Source: Vallitalea maricola
GTDB lineage: Bacteria > Bacillota > Clostridia > Lachnospirales > Vallitaleaceae
DNA length: 59,260 nucleotides
NCBI RefSeq assembly: GCF_036985595.1
Contig: NZ_BTPU01000084.1
Span: 1 to 59,260, forward strand
Direction of reading: 5' to 3'
Shown: piece by piece, positions 9,230-18,336 of the stretch
Layout: every line of letters begins with the position of its first letter
How positions within the stretch are numbered: position 1 is the stretch's first letter
Translations under genes and position numbers: made by a program
Notes under the pieces: model-generated
Database searches by the model: none
What the model saw: only the letters and a program-made list of their open reading frames with translations
Told to the model about the DNA's origin: nothing

Positions 9230-10546
9230 TTATCTATAAGGTAATCCTTCTAAAGATTCTTCCATATCATTAGCCGATTTTAAATATTTGAATGCAGTTT
9301 TGTAGTCATGTAATAGATTATAAAGTTCACTTATACTTTTATAAGCAAATATATGATAAATGGAATTTCTGAAAACTTCAAATTTGGAAATTCCTATATT
9401 CATTTGCTTCAATGCTTCTTCTAATTTACCTATTTTCATCAGAGTAAGACCGTGATATATTTTTGCAGACCACATAAATAGATAATCATATTTATGTAGT
9501 TTTCTAACATCTATTTCCTTATAGTTTATGCTTTCAAACAAAGCTAGAGATTCATCATAATCTTGTAAGAGATAAGCTACTTTAGCTTTTTCCAGAGTAT
9601 AGAATACTTTCAAATCCTTACGGGGGTCTTTAATTTGATTAAGATAATCTAGGGCTTTATCTGGATTATGATTTATAATTTCATATTCAGCATAATTAAG
9701 GTATATAAGGGATAATCTAAAAGTATCTTCTGTAAAAAGTGAAAATTGTTCTGCTTTTTTAATATTATATAGAAATGAGCTATAGTTCTTGCATATAAGA
9801 TTAATACATGCCAAAGTTTGATATATTGTATCTGAATTATAATATATGTGGTTTTGAGCAGAAAGTGATACAGCATTTTCAAGCTTTTTAATTGCATAAT
9901 CAAAGTTACCCAAACCCGAATAAATCATTGCTTCAACAAACAAAAATCTTAATTCAAATAAATAATCTTTAATTATTGTTGAATTGTACTTATCCATAGC
10001 ATTTTTAAGAATAGATAAACATGCTTCATAATTGAAATCATTTAGATATTTATTCATTTTCTCCATGTATGCCATTGCTGAATCAGAGTATAATTGGTTT
10101 TCATCATAGATTTTTATAGCTTTGTCAAGGTGTTTTTCGCTCTCGTCGAATAAGTTCAGCTCTCCTAAACATTCACCTAATTTAAATAAAATGTCACCAT
10201 GTAATTTACCATGATTATAAAAGTTATAGGTTGAAAGGAGATCCTTTAATTCTTCTACAGCTTCATTATATTCAAGATTATCTATTAGTATAGTAATTTC
10301 ATTCATTTTAGCTTGTATTTTTTTAATGGGTAATGTGTTATTGTCAATATTTTCTTCTAGAAAAAAAGAAACTGGTTTATTTAATCTATCAGCAATCTTT
10401 ATAAGATTTTTCATGGAAGGGGTAGCCATACCATTTTCTATTTGACTAATCATACTTTTGGTCATATCTTGTCCAGCTAATTGAGTTTGAGTTATATGTA
10501 ATTCTTTTCTAACTTGTTTAATTTTATTTCCTATTGTTGTATACAT
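9230..10546 (-). CDS. XRE-family regulator with TPR domain
   Basis: A 438-residue regulator. Residues about 5-62 are an XRE helix-turn-helix (IGNKIKQVRKELHITQTQLA, then MISQIENGMATPSMKNLIKIA). The rest is helical tetratricopeptide-like repeat, with several segments of the type AMAYMEKMNKYLNDFNYEA. This matches the layout of RRNPP-type peptide-responsive regulators (Rgg, PlcR, ComR), but many clostridial proteins share the layout with unknown ligands and I see no propeptide gene nearby. ATG start after GGGAGG. Divergent from an alpha/beta hydrolase, whose promoter is flanked by two copies of a dyad, so the regulator probably controls that hydrolase and itself. Confidence 0.85.
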   Translation of the reverse strand: MYTTIGNKIKQVRKELHITQTQLAGQDMTKSMISQIENGMATPSMKNLIKIADRLNKPVSFFLEENIDNNTLPIKKIQAKMNEITILIDNLEYNEAVEELKDLLSTYNFYNHGKLHGDILFKLGECLGELNLFDESEKHLDKAIKIYDENQLYSDSAMAYMEKMNKYLNDFNYEACLSILKNAMDKYNSTIIKDYLFELRFLFVEAMIYSGLGNFDYAIKKLENAVSLSAQNHIYYNSDTIYQTLACINLICKNYSSFLYNIKKAEQFSLFTEDTFRLSLIYLNYAEYEIINHNPDKALDYLNQIKDPRKDLKVFYTLEKAKVAYLLQDYDESLALFESINYKEIDVRKLHKYDYLFMWSAKIYHGLTLMKIGKLEEALKQMNIGISKFEVFRNSIYHIFAYKSISELYNLLHDYKTAFKYLKSANDMEESLEGLPYR

Positions 10547-10571
10547 TCAAATTACCTCCCAGTATTAATTT

Positions 10572-10600
10572 ATTATAGTATAATTTCGTTAAACAATCAA
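10572..10600 (-). promoter_or_regulatory. Promoter of the XRE-TPR regulator
   Basis: On the minus strand: TTGATT (10600-10595), 17 bp, TATAAT (10577-10572). It sits immediately next to the first dyad repeat at 10615-10637. Confidence 0.6.
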
Positions 10601-10614
10601 TACATGAAATTAAA

Positions 10615-10637
10615 TAAGTTAAATTATATTAAACTTA
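10615..10637. promoter_or_regulatory. Operator-like dyad, copy A
   Basis: TAAGTT-A-AAT-3 nt-ATT-A-AACTTA: an interrupted palindrome ending 4 bp upstream of the hydrolase -35 element. Copy B at 10680-10700 shares TAAGTTAAAT and ATTAAAC with the same spacing. Confidence 0.55.
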
Positions 10638-10641
10638 AAAG

Positions 10642-10670
10642 TTGACAATGTTTGCCTAATATACTATAAT
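10642..10670 (+). promoter_or_regulatory. Consensus promoter of the alpha/beta hydrolase
   Basis: TTGACA (10642-10647), 17 bp, TATAAT (10665-10670). A perfect consensus lying between two dyad copies, as expected for a strong promoter under tight control. Confidence 0.85.
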
Positions 10671-10679
10671 ACTATCAAT

Positions 10680-10700
10680 TAAGTTAAATTTAATTAAACC
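10680..10700. promoter_or_regulatory. Operator-like dyad, copy B
   Basis: TAAGTTAAAT-3-nt core-ATTAAAC begins about 10 bp after the -10 element, so it covers the transcription start. This is a position typical for repression. Confidence 0.5.
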
Positions 10701-10723
10701 ATAATCTAAGGAGGTATAAAAAA

Positions 10724-11677
10724 ATGAATTTACATTCTAAAAAAATAATTGATGTATCAGAAATGGTTAGTATAGGCGGTATAAAGCAGCATATAATGGT
10801 TAGAGGTAATCCACAGAATCCTATAATTTTATTTATACACGGAGGACCTGGTATACCTTATAGTTGTATATCAGATTGTTTTCAGGAAAATATTGAACAG
10901 GATTTTTTAGTTGTAAATTGGGATCAAAGGGGAGCAGGAAAATCATATAGTGAAGATATTCCAATAGATACAATGAATTTAGAGCATTTTATATTTGATT
11001 TAATGGAAGTAGTAGATTATTTACTGAATACATACCAGAAAAACAAGTTGTTCTTATCAGCTCAATCAATTGGTAGTGTATATGGGCTTATGTCTGTACA
11101 TAGATTCCCAGATAAGTTCTATGGATATATTAGTACAGGACAAATAGTTGATACTATTCAAAATGAAAAAGTCTCCTATAACCTTATCTTTAATGAAGCA
11201 AAAAAACTTAATAATACTGAAGCTATAAAAGAATTATCAGAAATAGGAAGTCCACCATATAAAGATATTATTAATAATATAGGCATAGAGAGAAAGTGGT
11301 TAAGTATATTAGGATACATTGAAAAGAACTTTAGAGTGTTTGAGTATATTTCTAATAATTGTACTAGAGAAGAATTGGATATCATTATGAAGGGACAAGA
11401 ATTTTCAGTTAATCATTTATTTGCTGATATATATGAAAATGGTATAAATTTTTTCAAAACTATCAAAGATATTAAAGTACCTGTATATTTCTGTATGGGA
11501 AGATATGATTATGTAGCACCACAAATATTGACTGAAAAATATTGTGAAACATTAGTATGCCCTACAAAGAAATGTATTTGGTTTGAAAACTCTGCACACT
11601 TTCCGGAGTTGGATGAACCCAATAAATTTTATCAAGTATTATTAGAAATATTACATGAGACCATTGATAAGAAGTAG
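10724..11677 (+). CDS. Alpha/beta hydrolase, proline-iminopeptidase-like
   Basis: A 317-residue cytoplasmic hydrolase. It has FIHGGPG (oxyanion-hole motif of the proline iminopeptidase group), NWDQRGAGKS, the nucleophile elbow SAQSIGS (Ser in QSIG), the acid in GRYDYVAP and the histidine in ENSAHFPE, so the catalytic triad is complete. ATG start after AAGGAGGT. No signal peptide. It is driven by a consensus promoter between two operator-like repeats and lies divergent from an XRE-TPR regulator. The substrate is unknown; small peptides or amides would be typical for HGGPG hydrolases. The pairing suggests the regulator senses a molecule that the hydrolase degrades or produces. Confidence 0.8.
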   Translation: MNLHSKKIIDVSEMVSIGGIKQHIMVRGNPQNPIILFIHGGPGIPYSCISDCFQENIEQDFLVVNWDQRGAGKSYSEDIPIDTMNLEHFIFDLMEVVDYLLNTYQKNKLFLSAQSIGSVYGLMSVHRFPDKFYGYISTGQIVDTIQNEKVSYNLIFNEAKKLNNTEAIKELSEIGSPPYKDIINNIGIERKWLSILGYIEKNFRVFEYISNNCTREELDIIMKGQEFSVNHLFADIYENGINFFKTIKDIKVPVYFCMGRYDYVAPQILTEKYCETLVCPTKKCIWFENSAHFPELDEPNKFYQVLLEILHETIDKK

Positions 11678-11733
11678 CCACAAAACACTTAAACACTTAA
11701 TTGATGCAGGGGAGTAATACATATAAATAAAGT

Positions 11734-11800
11734 ACTGTTCATAATTCTGAATAGAATAATTCTACTATAGATGAGGTTAATGAAAAGAATTATGAACAGT
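11734..11800. terminator. Long inverted repeat, probable bidirectional terminator
   Basis: Perfect 15-bp arms (ACTGTTCATAATTCT and its complement) around a 37-nt loop. It lies between the hydrolase stop and the end of a convergent small gene. The flanks are AT-rich without a clean T-run, so termination is inferred from position. Confidence 0.45.
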
Positions 11801-11825
11801 CCTATAATATTAATTATGGCTACTG

Positions 11826-11972
11826 CTAGTATGCTGTATTTTCTTCATCTCTATCAATCTGTTTGCTTCTATGCTCATATTCCAGCATTTCTGATTTACC
11901 GAATTCAGTAGAATATTTATCATTTTTTTGAAGCTTATCTTTTATCTCTTGGTTATTTTCTTGTTTCTTCAT
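11826..11972 (-). CDS. Small hydrophilic protein, unknown function
   Basis: A 48-residue ORF starting MKKQENNQEIKDKL and ending DRDEENTAY. It is very rich in Lys, Glu, Asp, Asn and Gln, without a hydrophobic segment. A GAAAGGG element lies 7 nt upstream of the ATG. It is flanked by a strong inverted repeat on its 3' side. Composition resembles small clostridial spore-associated or Tlp-like proteins, but no family signature is seen, so no function is claimed. A similar hydrophilic mini-gene occurs at 20648-20779. Confidence 0.55.
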   Translation of the reverse strand: MKKQENNQEIKDKLQKNDKYSTEFGKSEMLEYEHRSKQIDRDEENTAY

Positions 11973-12166
11973 GTAATCAACCCTTTCAATGTTATAGTTA
12001 TAGTATTGTTATCTTCAATAGTTTTATTCCAAATTTTTAAGCTTAGTAAATTTATCAGTTAATTCTTGAATAACTTTTAATAGTATGATAAGGTCAAAGT
12101 ATAAGTATATTAATAATTATTAACGCTACTCATATTGTTTTAAAGTTTCAAAAGGAGGAGATTCAT

Positions 12167-13345
12167 ATGAAATATAACTTTGATACTATAATAGATAGAA
12201 AAGGAACTAATTCTCTAAAGTGGGAGCCAGAAAAGCTAAAAGAGTATTTTGGAGAAGAAGATATGTTGCCACTCTGGGTTGCAGACATGGACTTCAAAAC
12301 TCCCCAACCAATAATTGATACAATAGTTGAAAGAGCTAAACACGGTATATATGGTTATAGTGTTAGGTTAGATGAATATTATGCTTCAGTTATTAACTGG
12401 CAAAAGAAAAGACATAATTGGAATGTAGAAAAAGATAGCATAGTATATACACCAGGCATTGTTCCAGCTATAAATTACATAATACAAGCCTTTTGTTCAA
12501 CTGGTGATAAAGTGATTATTCAAACCCCTGTATACTATCCTTTCAAGAAATCCATCATAAATAATGATTGCAAAGTAGTGGACAACCCTTTAATATATGA
12601 CGGTGAAAAATATAATATTGATTTCAAAGATTTTGAAGAAAAAGCAAAAGATGAGAAAGTTAAAATATTCATTTTGTGCAGCCCACATAATCCAGTTGGT
12701 AGGGTATGGACAAAAGAAGAATTAGTGAAGATTGGAAAAATATGCATAGAGAATAATGTTCTAGTTGTTTCTGATGAAATCCATAATGATTTGATTCTAG
12801 GAAATAATGAACATACAGTTTTTGCTAACATTAACGAAGAGTTTGCTGATAACTCAATAATTTGTACTGCTCCTAGCAAAACATTTAATATACCTGGACT
12901 AGAAACATCTCATATAATAATTAGAAGCAAAGAGATTAGAGATAAATATAAGCACATTTTAATTAAAAACTCTATATCAGGACATAATCCCATGAGTATA
13001 GCTGCACTAAAAGCTGCTTATAATGAAGGTGAAGACTGGCTAGAACAATTATTGCTTTATTTAGAGGACAATCTTAATTTTATGGAGAACTACCTAATTA
13101 ATAATATGAAAGATGTAAGATTAATACGCCCACAAGCAACATATTTGGCATGGTTGGATTTTAGGTTAATAGAAAAAGATAATAAAAAACTTGAAGATCT
13201 GATATTTCATCAAGCTAAAGTTGCTCTGGATAGCGGAAACTGGTTTGGAGATAATGGTTCAGGATTTATGAGAGTCAATTTTGCATGTCCACGTGCAATA
13301 TTAAAAGAAGCTTTAGATAGAATATGTTCAGCCATTAATAATTAA
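12167..13345 (+). CDS. patB: PatB/MalY-type C-S lyase (PLP-dependent)
   Basis: A 392-residue fold-type I PLP enzyme of the MalY/PatB subgroup, which cleaves cystathionine or cysteine conjugates to a thiol, pyruvate and ammonia. Motifs: the N-terminal FDTIIDRKGTNSLKW, LPLWVADMDFKTP, CSPHNPVGRVW, SDEIHNDL, and the PLP lysine K238 in APSKTFNIPGL. The C-terminal RVNFACPR binds the substrate carboxylate. ATG after AAAGGAGGAG. The gene stands alone, 148 nt upstream of the thioesterase. Some homologues also have aminotransferase activity or repress maltose genes; substrate preference cannot be read here. Confidence 0.88.
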   Translation: MKYNFDTIIDRKGTNSLKWEPEKLKEYFGEEDMLPLWVADMDFKTPQPIIDTIVERAKHGIYGYSVRLDEYYASVINWQKKRHNWNVEKDSIVYTPGIVPAINYIIQAFCSTGDKVIIQTPVYYPFKKSIINNDCKVVDNPLIYDGEKYNIDFKDFEEKAKDEKVKIFILCSPHNPVGRVWTKEELVKIGKICIENNVLVVSDEIHNDLILGNNEHTVFANINEEFADNSIICTAPSKTFNIPGLETSHIIIRSKEIRDKYKHILIKNSISGHNPMSIAALKAAYNEGEDWLEQLLLYLEDNLNFMENYLINNMKDVRLIRPQATYLAWLDFRLIEKDNKKLEDLIFHQAKVALDSGNWFGDNGSGFMRVNFACPRAILKEALDRICSAINN

Positions 13346-13504
13346 AGTTTATAATAGATTTTAAGAATCTAAAAGTATATTTTAATACCTTTTATATCAA
13401 ATATCACCTAGAAAAATTATTTTTAGACATTGTAATTGGATAGTGATATAATAAACAATATGTTATAAGATTAACAATTTTTAATTATAAGGGTGATAAG
13501 ATAT

Positions 13505-14248
13505 ATGAGTAAAATAGGAACAGAATCTTTTAGATTAGGAACTTATGCAGTTGATTTTGAAAATAGGATTAAGATGAGTACTATATTTAATTATATGCAG
13601 GAATGTGCTATAAACCATGCCCACAGTCAAAGTTATGGCGTAAAAGAAATGACAGAAGAGGGACTATTTTGGATTTTATCCAGAGCCTATATTGATGTAT
13701 TAGAATACCCCAAATTAGGTGATACGGTTACAGTTAAAACATGGACTAAAGGTACTGACAAAATATTTGTGTTAAGGGATTTCAAAGTATATTCATCTGA
13801 TAAAGTAATAGCTAATGTTACAACTAATTGGGTAATAGTTGATTGGAAAAAGATGAGGCCACAACGTCCTAAAATACTTAATGGAACAATAGAAAATTTA
13901 GAAAACGAACATGCTGTAAAAGAAGTACCGGGTAAGATATTTGATGTTGGTAATAAAGAACATGTGTTTGATAAAAATATCAGTTACTGTGACATTGATA
14001 TTAATAACCATGTCAACAACGTTAGATATGTTGAAATGGTTTTAGATAGTTTTTGTGAAAAATATTATCTAAATCAACAACCTAAAATTCTACAAATAAA
14101 TTTTTTGAGCCAATGTAAATATGGACAAACTATTGAACTACATAAAGGCTACAATAAAGAAGCAGATAATTATTATGTTGAAGGTGTAGATAGAGACAAT
14201 AGAAAGAAATATTTTCAAGCATTAATCAAATGGACCAACAAGAAATAA
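13505..14248 (+). CDS. Acyl-ACP thioesterase
   Basis: A 247-residue double hot-dog thioesterase of the FatA/FatB-like bacterial family, releasing fatty acids from acyl carrier protein. The N-terminal hot-dog begins TESFRLGTYAVDFENRIKM. The second carries the conserved INNHVNNVRYVEM, with the Asn and His of the active site. The frame is open from GTG 13493, but AAGGGTGA at 13489-13496 points to the ATG at 13505. Monocistronic by position: the pyr attenuator begins after it. No unusual features. Confidence 0.85.
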   Translation: MSKIGTESFRLGTYAVDFENRIKMSTIFNYMQECAINHAHSQSYGVKEMTEEGLFWILSRAYIDVLEYPKLGDTVTVKTWTKGTDKIFVLRDFKVYSSDKVIANVTTNWVIVDWKKMRPQRPKILNGTIENLENEHAVKEVPGKIFDVGNKEHVFDKNISYCDIDINNHVNNVRYVEMVLDSFCEKYYLNQQPKILQINFLSQCKYGQTIELHKGYNKEADNYYVEGVDRDNRKKYFQALIKWTNKK

Positions 14249-14329
14249 AAGATAAACATAATAAAATAAAAAAAGAGTAGACATTTATCAAAAAATGTGA
14301 TAGATTATTATAGAATTAAATAATAAGAT

Positions 14330-14423
14330 TTCTTTAAATTAGTACAGAGATGCTAGTAAGAAGTTTTACCGTAACATAGTTATGTAAACTATGGCTTCTT
14401 GAATGTATCTTGAAGCCTTTTTT
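14330..14423 (+). promoter_or_regulatory. PyrR-dependent transcription attenuator
   Basis: Three mutually exclusive stems upstream of pyrR. The anti-antiterminator pairs TTCTT (14330-14334) with AAGAA (14358-14362) and presents TAGTACAGAGATGCTA (14340-14355), close to the PyrR-binding consensus AGTCCAGAGAGGCT. The antiterminator uses AGAAG (14359-14363) with CTTCT (14395-14399) plus CATAG with CTATG. The terminator GGCTTC (14393-14398) with GAAGCC (14412-14417) is followed by TTTTTT. Known mechanism: UMP-bound PyrR stabilises the first stem, so the terminator forms. Confidence 0.85.
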
Positions 14424-14509
14424 AATGTAAAAATTTGACTATCATATGTCGGATTTTTATAATATGTTATTTGCAAGCTATAAAAATATTAATATTTTGA
14501 GGTGAACTT

Positions 14510-15028
14510 ATGAAAGTATTAATGGACGACAAAGCTATTGGAAGGGCGCTAACACGTATATCTCACGAAATTATTGAAAAAAATAAAGGTGTAGAGAATG
14601 TTGTTATTCTAGGTATTAAAACTAGAGGTGTTCCTTTGGCGAACAGGATTGCGCACAAAATCAAAACATTTGAAGGAGTAGAAGTTCCTGTAGGAACAAT
14701 TGACATTACTTTCTATAGAGATGATTTACAAAAGAAAACTCCTCAACCTGTAATAAACAATCCTTTAGATTTTGATGTATCAGGTAAAGATGTTATATTA
14801 GTTGATGATGTCATCTATACAGGTAGAACTTGTAGATCTGCTATTGAAGCAGTGATAGATACAGGTAGACCTAATAAGATTCAATTTGCATCATTAATAG
14901 ATAGAGGTCACAGAGAATTACCTTTAACACCTGATTATATAGGCAAGAACATACCTACATCAAAGAATGAAGTAGTTCGTGTTAAGTTATTAGAAGTTGA
15001 TGGCGAAGATACTGTTCAAATAATTTAA
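14510..15028 (+). CDS. pyrR: PyrR bifunctional regulator/uracil phosphoribosyltransferase
   Basis: A 172-residue PRTase-fold protein. It has the PRPP-binding loop VILVDDVIYTGRTCRSA, and IGIKTRGVPLA-like and GTIDITFYRDD segments typical of PyrR. It binds the attenuator RNA of pyr transcripts in the presence of UMP and has weak uracil phosphoribosyltransferase activity. The matching attenuator lies immediately upstream, so this gene is autoregulated. Normal length. It is followed after 99 nt by the uracil permease. I found no second attenuator before uraA or before pyrB, unlike the three-attenuator layout in Bacillus subtilis. Confidence 0.95.
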   Translation: MKVLMDDKAIGRALTRISHEIIEKNKGVENVVILGIKTRGVPLANRIAHKIKTFEGVEVPVGTIDITFYRDDLQKKTPQPVINNPLDFDVSGKDVILVDDVIYTGRTCRSAIEAVIDTGRPNKIQFASLIDRGHRELPLTPDYIGKNIPTSKNEVVRVKLLEVDGEDTVQII

Positions 15029-15127
15029 AGATTTCCATATTAAAAAGTGTGTACCAAATATCAAGTAGTCTAGTTTTCTAGCTAAATATAACTTATATCT
15101 ATTTCAAAATAGGAGGTAAATTTTATT

Positions 15128-16417
15128 ATGGAGAACATATCAACAGGCAAAAAACTAATTTTAGGTTTACAGCATGTTTTAGCAATGTTCGGAGCAACAG
15201 TCTTAGTACCAATTTTAACAGGACTTGACCCAGCTATTGCCTTATTTGCAGCTGGTGTAGGAACACTTTTATTTCACTTATGTGCAAAAGGAAAAGTACC
15301 TGTTTTCTTAGGTTCAAGTTTTGCATTTATAGGAGCAATTTCTTTAACTCTCAATCCTAATCAGCTGGATGATGTATCTAAGATGCCAAGAGCAGAATAT
15401 TTACATAATCTTTCTCTAGTAAAAGGAGGAATTATAGTAGCTGGTTTAGTATATGTAACTATGGCTATCATAATTTACTTTGTGGGAGTAGATAAAATCA
15501 AAAAATTATTTCCGCCAATTGTAACTGGACCAATGATTATTGTAATAGGACTTAGATTATGTACTGTTGCAACTAACAGTGCATTCTTCCCAGTAATTAA
15601 TGATAATGGTGATAGAGCATTTAACGGTACACATGCATTCATTGCAACAATAGTTGTATTAACAATGGTTGTTGTATCAATATTCGCTAAAGGCTTTTTC
15701 AAGATGGTACCTATACTAATATCAGTAACAATCGGTTATTTATTATGTATCCCTTTTAGATTATTAGATACAACCGCGATAACTAATGCAGCATGGTTCT
15801 CTGTTAGTGATTCTCATATAACAGAACAGATATTAACATTACCATCTTTCACAATGTCAGGAATCATAGCTATAGCCCCAATTGCCCTAGTCGTATTTAT
15901 TGAACATATAGGAGATATAACTACTAATGGAGCTGTTGTTGGTAAGAACTTCTTAGAAGATCCTGGTATCCATAGAACTATGCTAGGTGATGGTGTGGCA
16001 ACTGTATTTGCTGGTTTAGTGGGAGCTCCTGCTAATACTACATATAGTGAGAATACTGGTGTTTTAGCTGTAACAAAAGTATATAATCCTGCTATCTTAA
16101 GAATTGCAGCAGTAATAGCTATATTTTTAAGTATGATCGGTAAATTCGGAGCAGTTATAAGAACTATACCTGGACCAGTTATGGGTGGTATAAGTATCAT
16201 ATTATTTGGTATGATAGCAAGTGTAGGTGTTAGAATATTAATTTCTTCTAATCTTGATTTTACTCACAGTAGAAACTTATTGATATCTGCAATTGTTTTA
16301 GTTGTTGGTATTGGTGTTGATAGTTTTCCTCTAGTTAATTCATTGACAATATCAGGATTAGCTATAGCAGCTCTTATTGGAGTCATTTTAAACCTTGTTT
16401 TACCAAAAGGTATATGA
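15128..16417 (+). CDS. uraA: Uracil permease (NCS2 family)
   Basis: A 429-residue membrane protein with the UraA/PyrP pattern: GLQHVLAMFGATVLVP at the start, FLGSSFAFIGA, and the conserved substrate-site region IALVVFIEHIGDITTNG and APANTTYSENTGV. About 14 membrane segments are expected for the fold. It imports uracil by proton symport for the salvage arm served by PyrR. ATG after AGGAGGT. Probably cotranscribed with pyrR, since no terminator lies between them; a terminator follows the gene. Confidence 0.93.
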   Translation: MENISTGKKLILGLQHVLAMFGATVLVPILTGLDPAIALFAAGVGTLLFHLCAKGKVPVFLGSSFAFIGAISLTLNPNQLDDVSKMPRAEYLHNLSLVKGGIIVAGLVYVTMAIIIYFVGVDKIKKLFPPIVTGPMIIVIGLRLCTVATNSAFFPVINDNGDRAFNGTHAFIATIVVLTMVVVSIFAKGFFKMVPILISVTIGYLLCIPFRLLDTTAITNAAWFSVSDSHITEQILTLPSFTMSGIIAIAPIALVVFIEHIGDITTNGAVVGKNFLEDPGIHRTMLGDGVATVFAGLVGAPANTTYSENTGVLAVTKVYNPAILRIAAVIAIFLSMIGKFGAVIRTIPGPVMGGISIILFGMIASVGVRILISSNLDFTHSRNLLISAIVLVVGIGVDSFPLVNSLTISGLAIAALIGVILNLVLPKGI

Positions 16418-16436
16418 TTGAACATAGATTATCAAG

Positions 16437-16459
16437 AGTCCCTTTATGGGGGCTTTTTT
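16437..16459 (+). terminator. Terminator after uraA
   Basis: AGTCCC pairs with GGGGCT-type sequence around TTTAT and is followed by seven Ts. It separates pyrR-uraA from the downstream glycosidase and pyrBC. Confidence 0.85.
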
Positions 16460-16620
16460 AGATTCAGAAGAAAATTATTATATAAAATGGAATATTTTTA
16501 TTATGGTTAAATTTTCTTAGACAAAAACTACTAAAAATCTGTTAAAATATTCATATATATATTGAACTTAATTTTTAATATGATACCAATGAAAATTACA
16601 GAAAGGAATCTAATTAACTA

Positions 16621-18237
16621 ATGAAAATTATTAAAATAGTTTTGGGTATAATTTTATTTACTGCATTATTAACAGTTACAACAACATCTGTCTACACTAC
16701 AGATAGATTCAATATGTCATACTTACATTTCGGTAGCCCTAAATCCTACATAAACTATGTTAATGATACTGAAGAATCTCTGGACAGTGTATCACCTAAT
16801 TACATAGACATAAATAGTGAGGGACATATTGAAACAAATAACATTGATACTGATTTCATAAAGACCATTCATGATAAAGGTATGAAGGTTACTCCTTTTT
16901 TAAGTAATCACTGGAATAGAGAAGCTGGCGAACTTGCATTAGCAGATATGGAAAATGTAACAACTGAAATTAATCAAATAATAGAAACCTATAATTTTGA
17001 TGGAATTAACGTTGATATTGAAGGGTTGAATGAACAAAGCAGAGAACAATTTACAAAATTTATCTGTTTGCTAAGAGAAAAGCTTGATAGTAATAAAGAG
17101 TTATCTATATCCGTAGCAGCTAACCCTTATGGTTCATCTAAAGGGTGGCAAGGTATGTATGATTATAAAACATTAGCTGCTTATGCAGATTATCTAATGA
17201 TAATGGCTTATGATGAAAGTTATAGAGGAAGTAAACCAGGGCCAGTAGCAAGTATGTCATTCGTAGAGAATTCTATTGAATATGCTATTAATATAGGTGT
17301 ACCATCAGAAAAAATAGTATTAGGTATACCTTTTTACGGAAGAATATGGAATATAAATGATATGGACGATTCTGATAAAGATAATAAGATTCTTGGAAAA
17401 GGAGTTACTGCTGGAACTATTGAATCTTTGGTAGCATATTATAATGGAAGCATCATCTATGATAAAGAATCCAAAAGCATGAAAGCTACATTTACCGTTA
17501 ATACTTCTGATGAAAAGAAGAATCTATATAGCTGGGGTGTACCAGTGACTGAAGGTAATTATGAAATATGGTATGACGATGACTATACTATCAAAGAGAA
17601 ATTGAAACTAGTAAGTAAGTATAATCTAAAAGGTACAGGGAGCTGGAGTTTAGGTCAAGAAAACAAAGAAATATGGAAATATTACATATCCTGGTTAAAC
17701 GGCAATTATTTTAGGGATATATCTAATCATTGGGCAAAAAAAGACATATCTACTATCTATGAAAAAGATTGGATGTTAGGTACATCCACCACACTATTTT
17801 GTCCTGATAATAGTTTAACTAGGGCACAAGCGGCAGTTACTCTTATTAGAGCACTTGATATTGATTTAGATTCTACCTCCTCATATTTTGTTGATGTGCC
17901 AGATTCATACTGGGCAAAATCAGAAATAGAAACTGCTTATAAATATAACATAATAAATGGCAAAGATAAAAAAATCTTTGATGCAGACAGTACAATAACT
18001 AGAGAAGAACTGGCTAAAATGCTATACAATCTATTAGAAACAAATATTGATAAACAAAAGACAGATAACAACTTTAGGGATATAAGTCCGGATAGTTGGT
18101 CATATGAGGCTATAATAGCATTGAATTCTGCTGGTATATTAAAAGGATATGATGAGAATACATTCAGACCTAGAGATACTGTAACAAGGGCTCAAATGGC
18201 TTGTGTTCTTAATAGGATCTCAATTTATATAGAGTAA
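16621..18237 (+). CDS. Exported GH18 glycosidase with three SLH domains
   Basis: A 538-residue surface enzyme. The N-terminal signal peptide is residues 1-27. A GH18 barrel follows at about 30-360, with the catalytic DGINVDIEG (E134 acid, D132 partner; Asn130 where chitinases often have Asp, as in YaaH-like spore glycosidases). It also has MIMAYDES and LGIPFYGR, and GSWSLG near the barrel end. Three S-layer homology repeats follow at about 365-410, 428-478 and 490-538 (FRDISNHWAK, FVDVPDSYWAK, FRDISPDSWSY, with TRAQ motifs), anchoring it to cell-wall polymer. The likely substrate is peptidoglycan or chitin-like glycan. Its place between uraA and pyrB breaks an otherwise pyrimidine-specific locus; a terminator precedes it, so it is probably a separate transcription unit. 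Confidence 0.9.
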   Translation: MKIIKIVLGIILFTALLTVTTTSVYTTDRFNMSYLHFGSPKSYINYVNDTEESLDSVSPNYIDINSEGHIETNNIDTDFIKTIHDKGMKVTPFLSNHWNREAGELALADMENVTTEINQIIETYNFDGINVDIEGLNEQSREQFTKFICLLREKLDSNKELSISVAANPYGSSKGWQGMYDYKTLAAYADYLMIMAYDESYRGSKPGPVASMSFVENSIEYAINIGVPSEKIVLGIPFYGRIWNINDMDDSDKDNKILGKGVTAGTIESLVAYYNGSIIYDKESKSMKATFTVNTSDEKKNLYSWGVPVTEGNYEIWYDDDYTIKEKLKLVSKYNLKGTGSWSLGQENKEIWKYYISWLNGNYFRDISNHWAKKDISTIYEKDWMLGTSTTLFCPDNSLTRAQAAVTLIRALDIDLDSTSSYFVDVPDSYWAKSEIETAYKYNIINGKDKKIFDADSTITREELAKMLYNLLETNIDKQKTDNNFRDISPDSWSYEAIIALNSAGILKGYDENTFRPRDTVTRAQMACVLNRISIYIE

Positions 18238-18336
18238 TATTCTGGTAATAGTTATGTTAATATTTATGTTTGCTATTGATTTAATTCAAATAGTGGTATA
18301 CAATATATTTTATTAATCACCCTTGGAGGTACCAAA

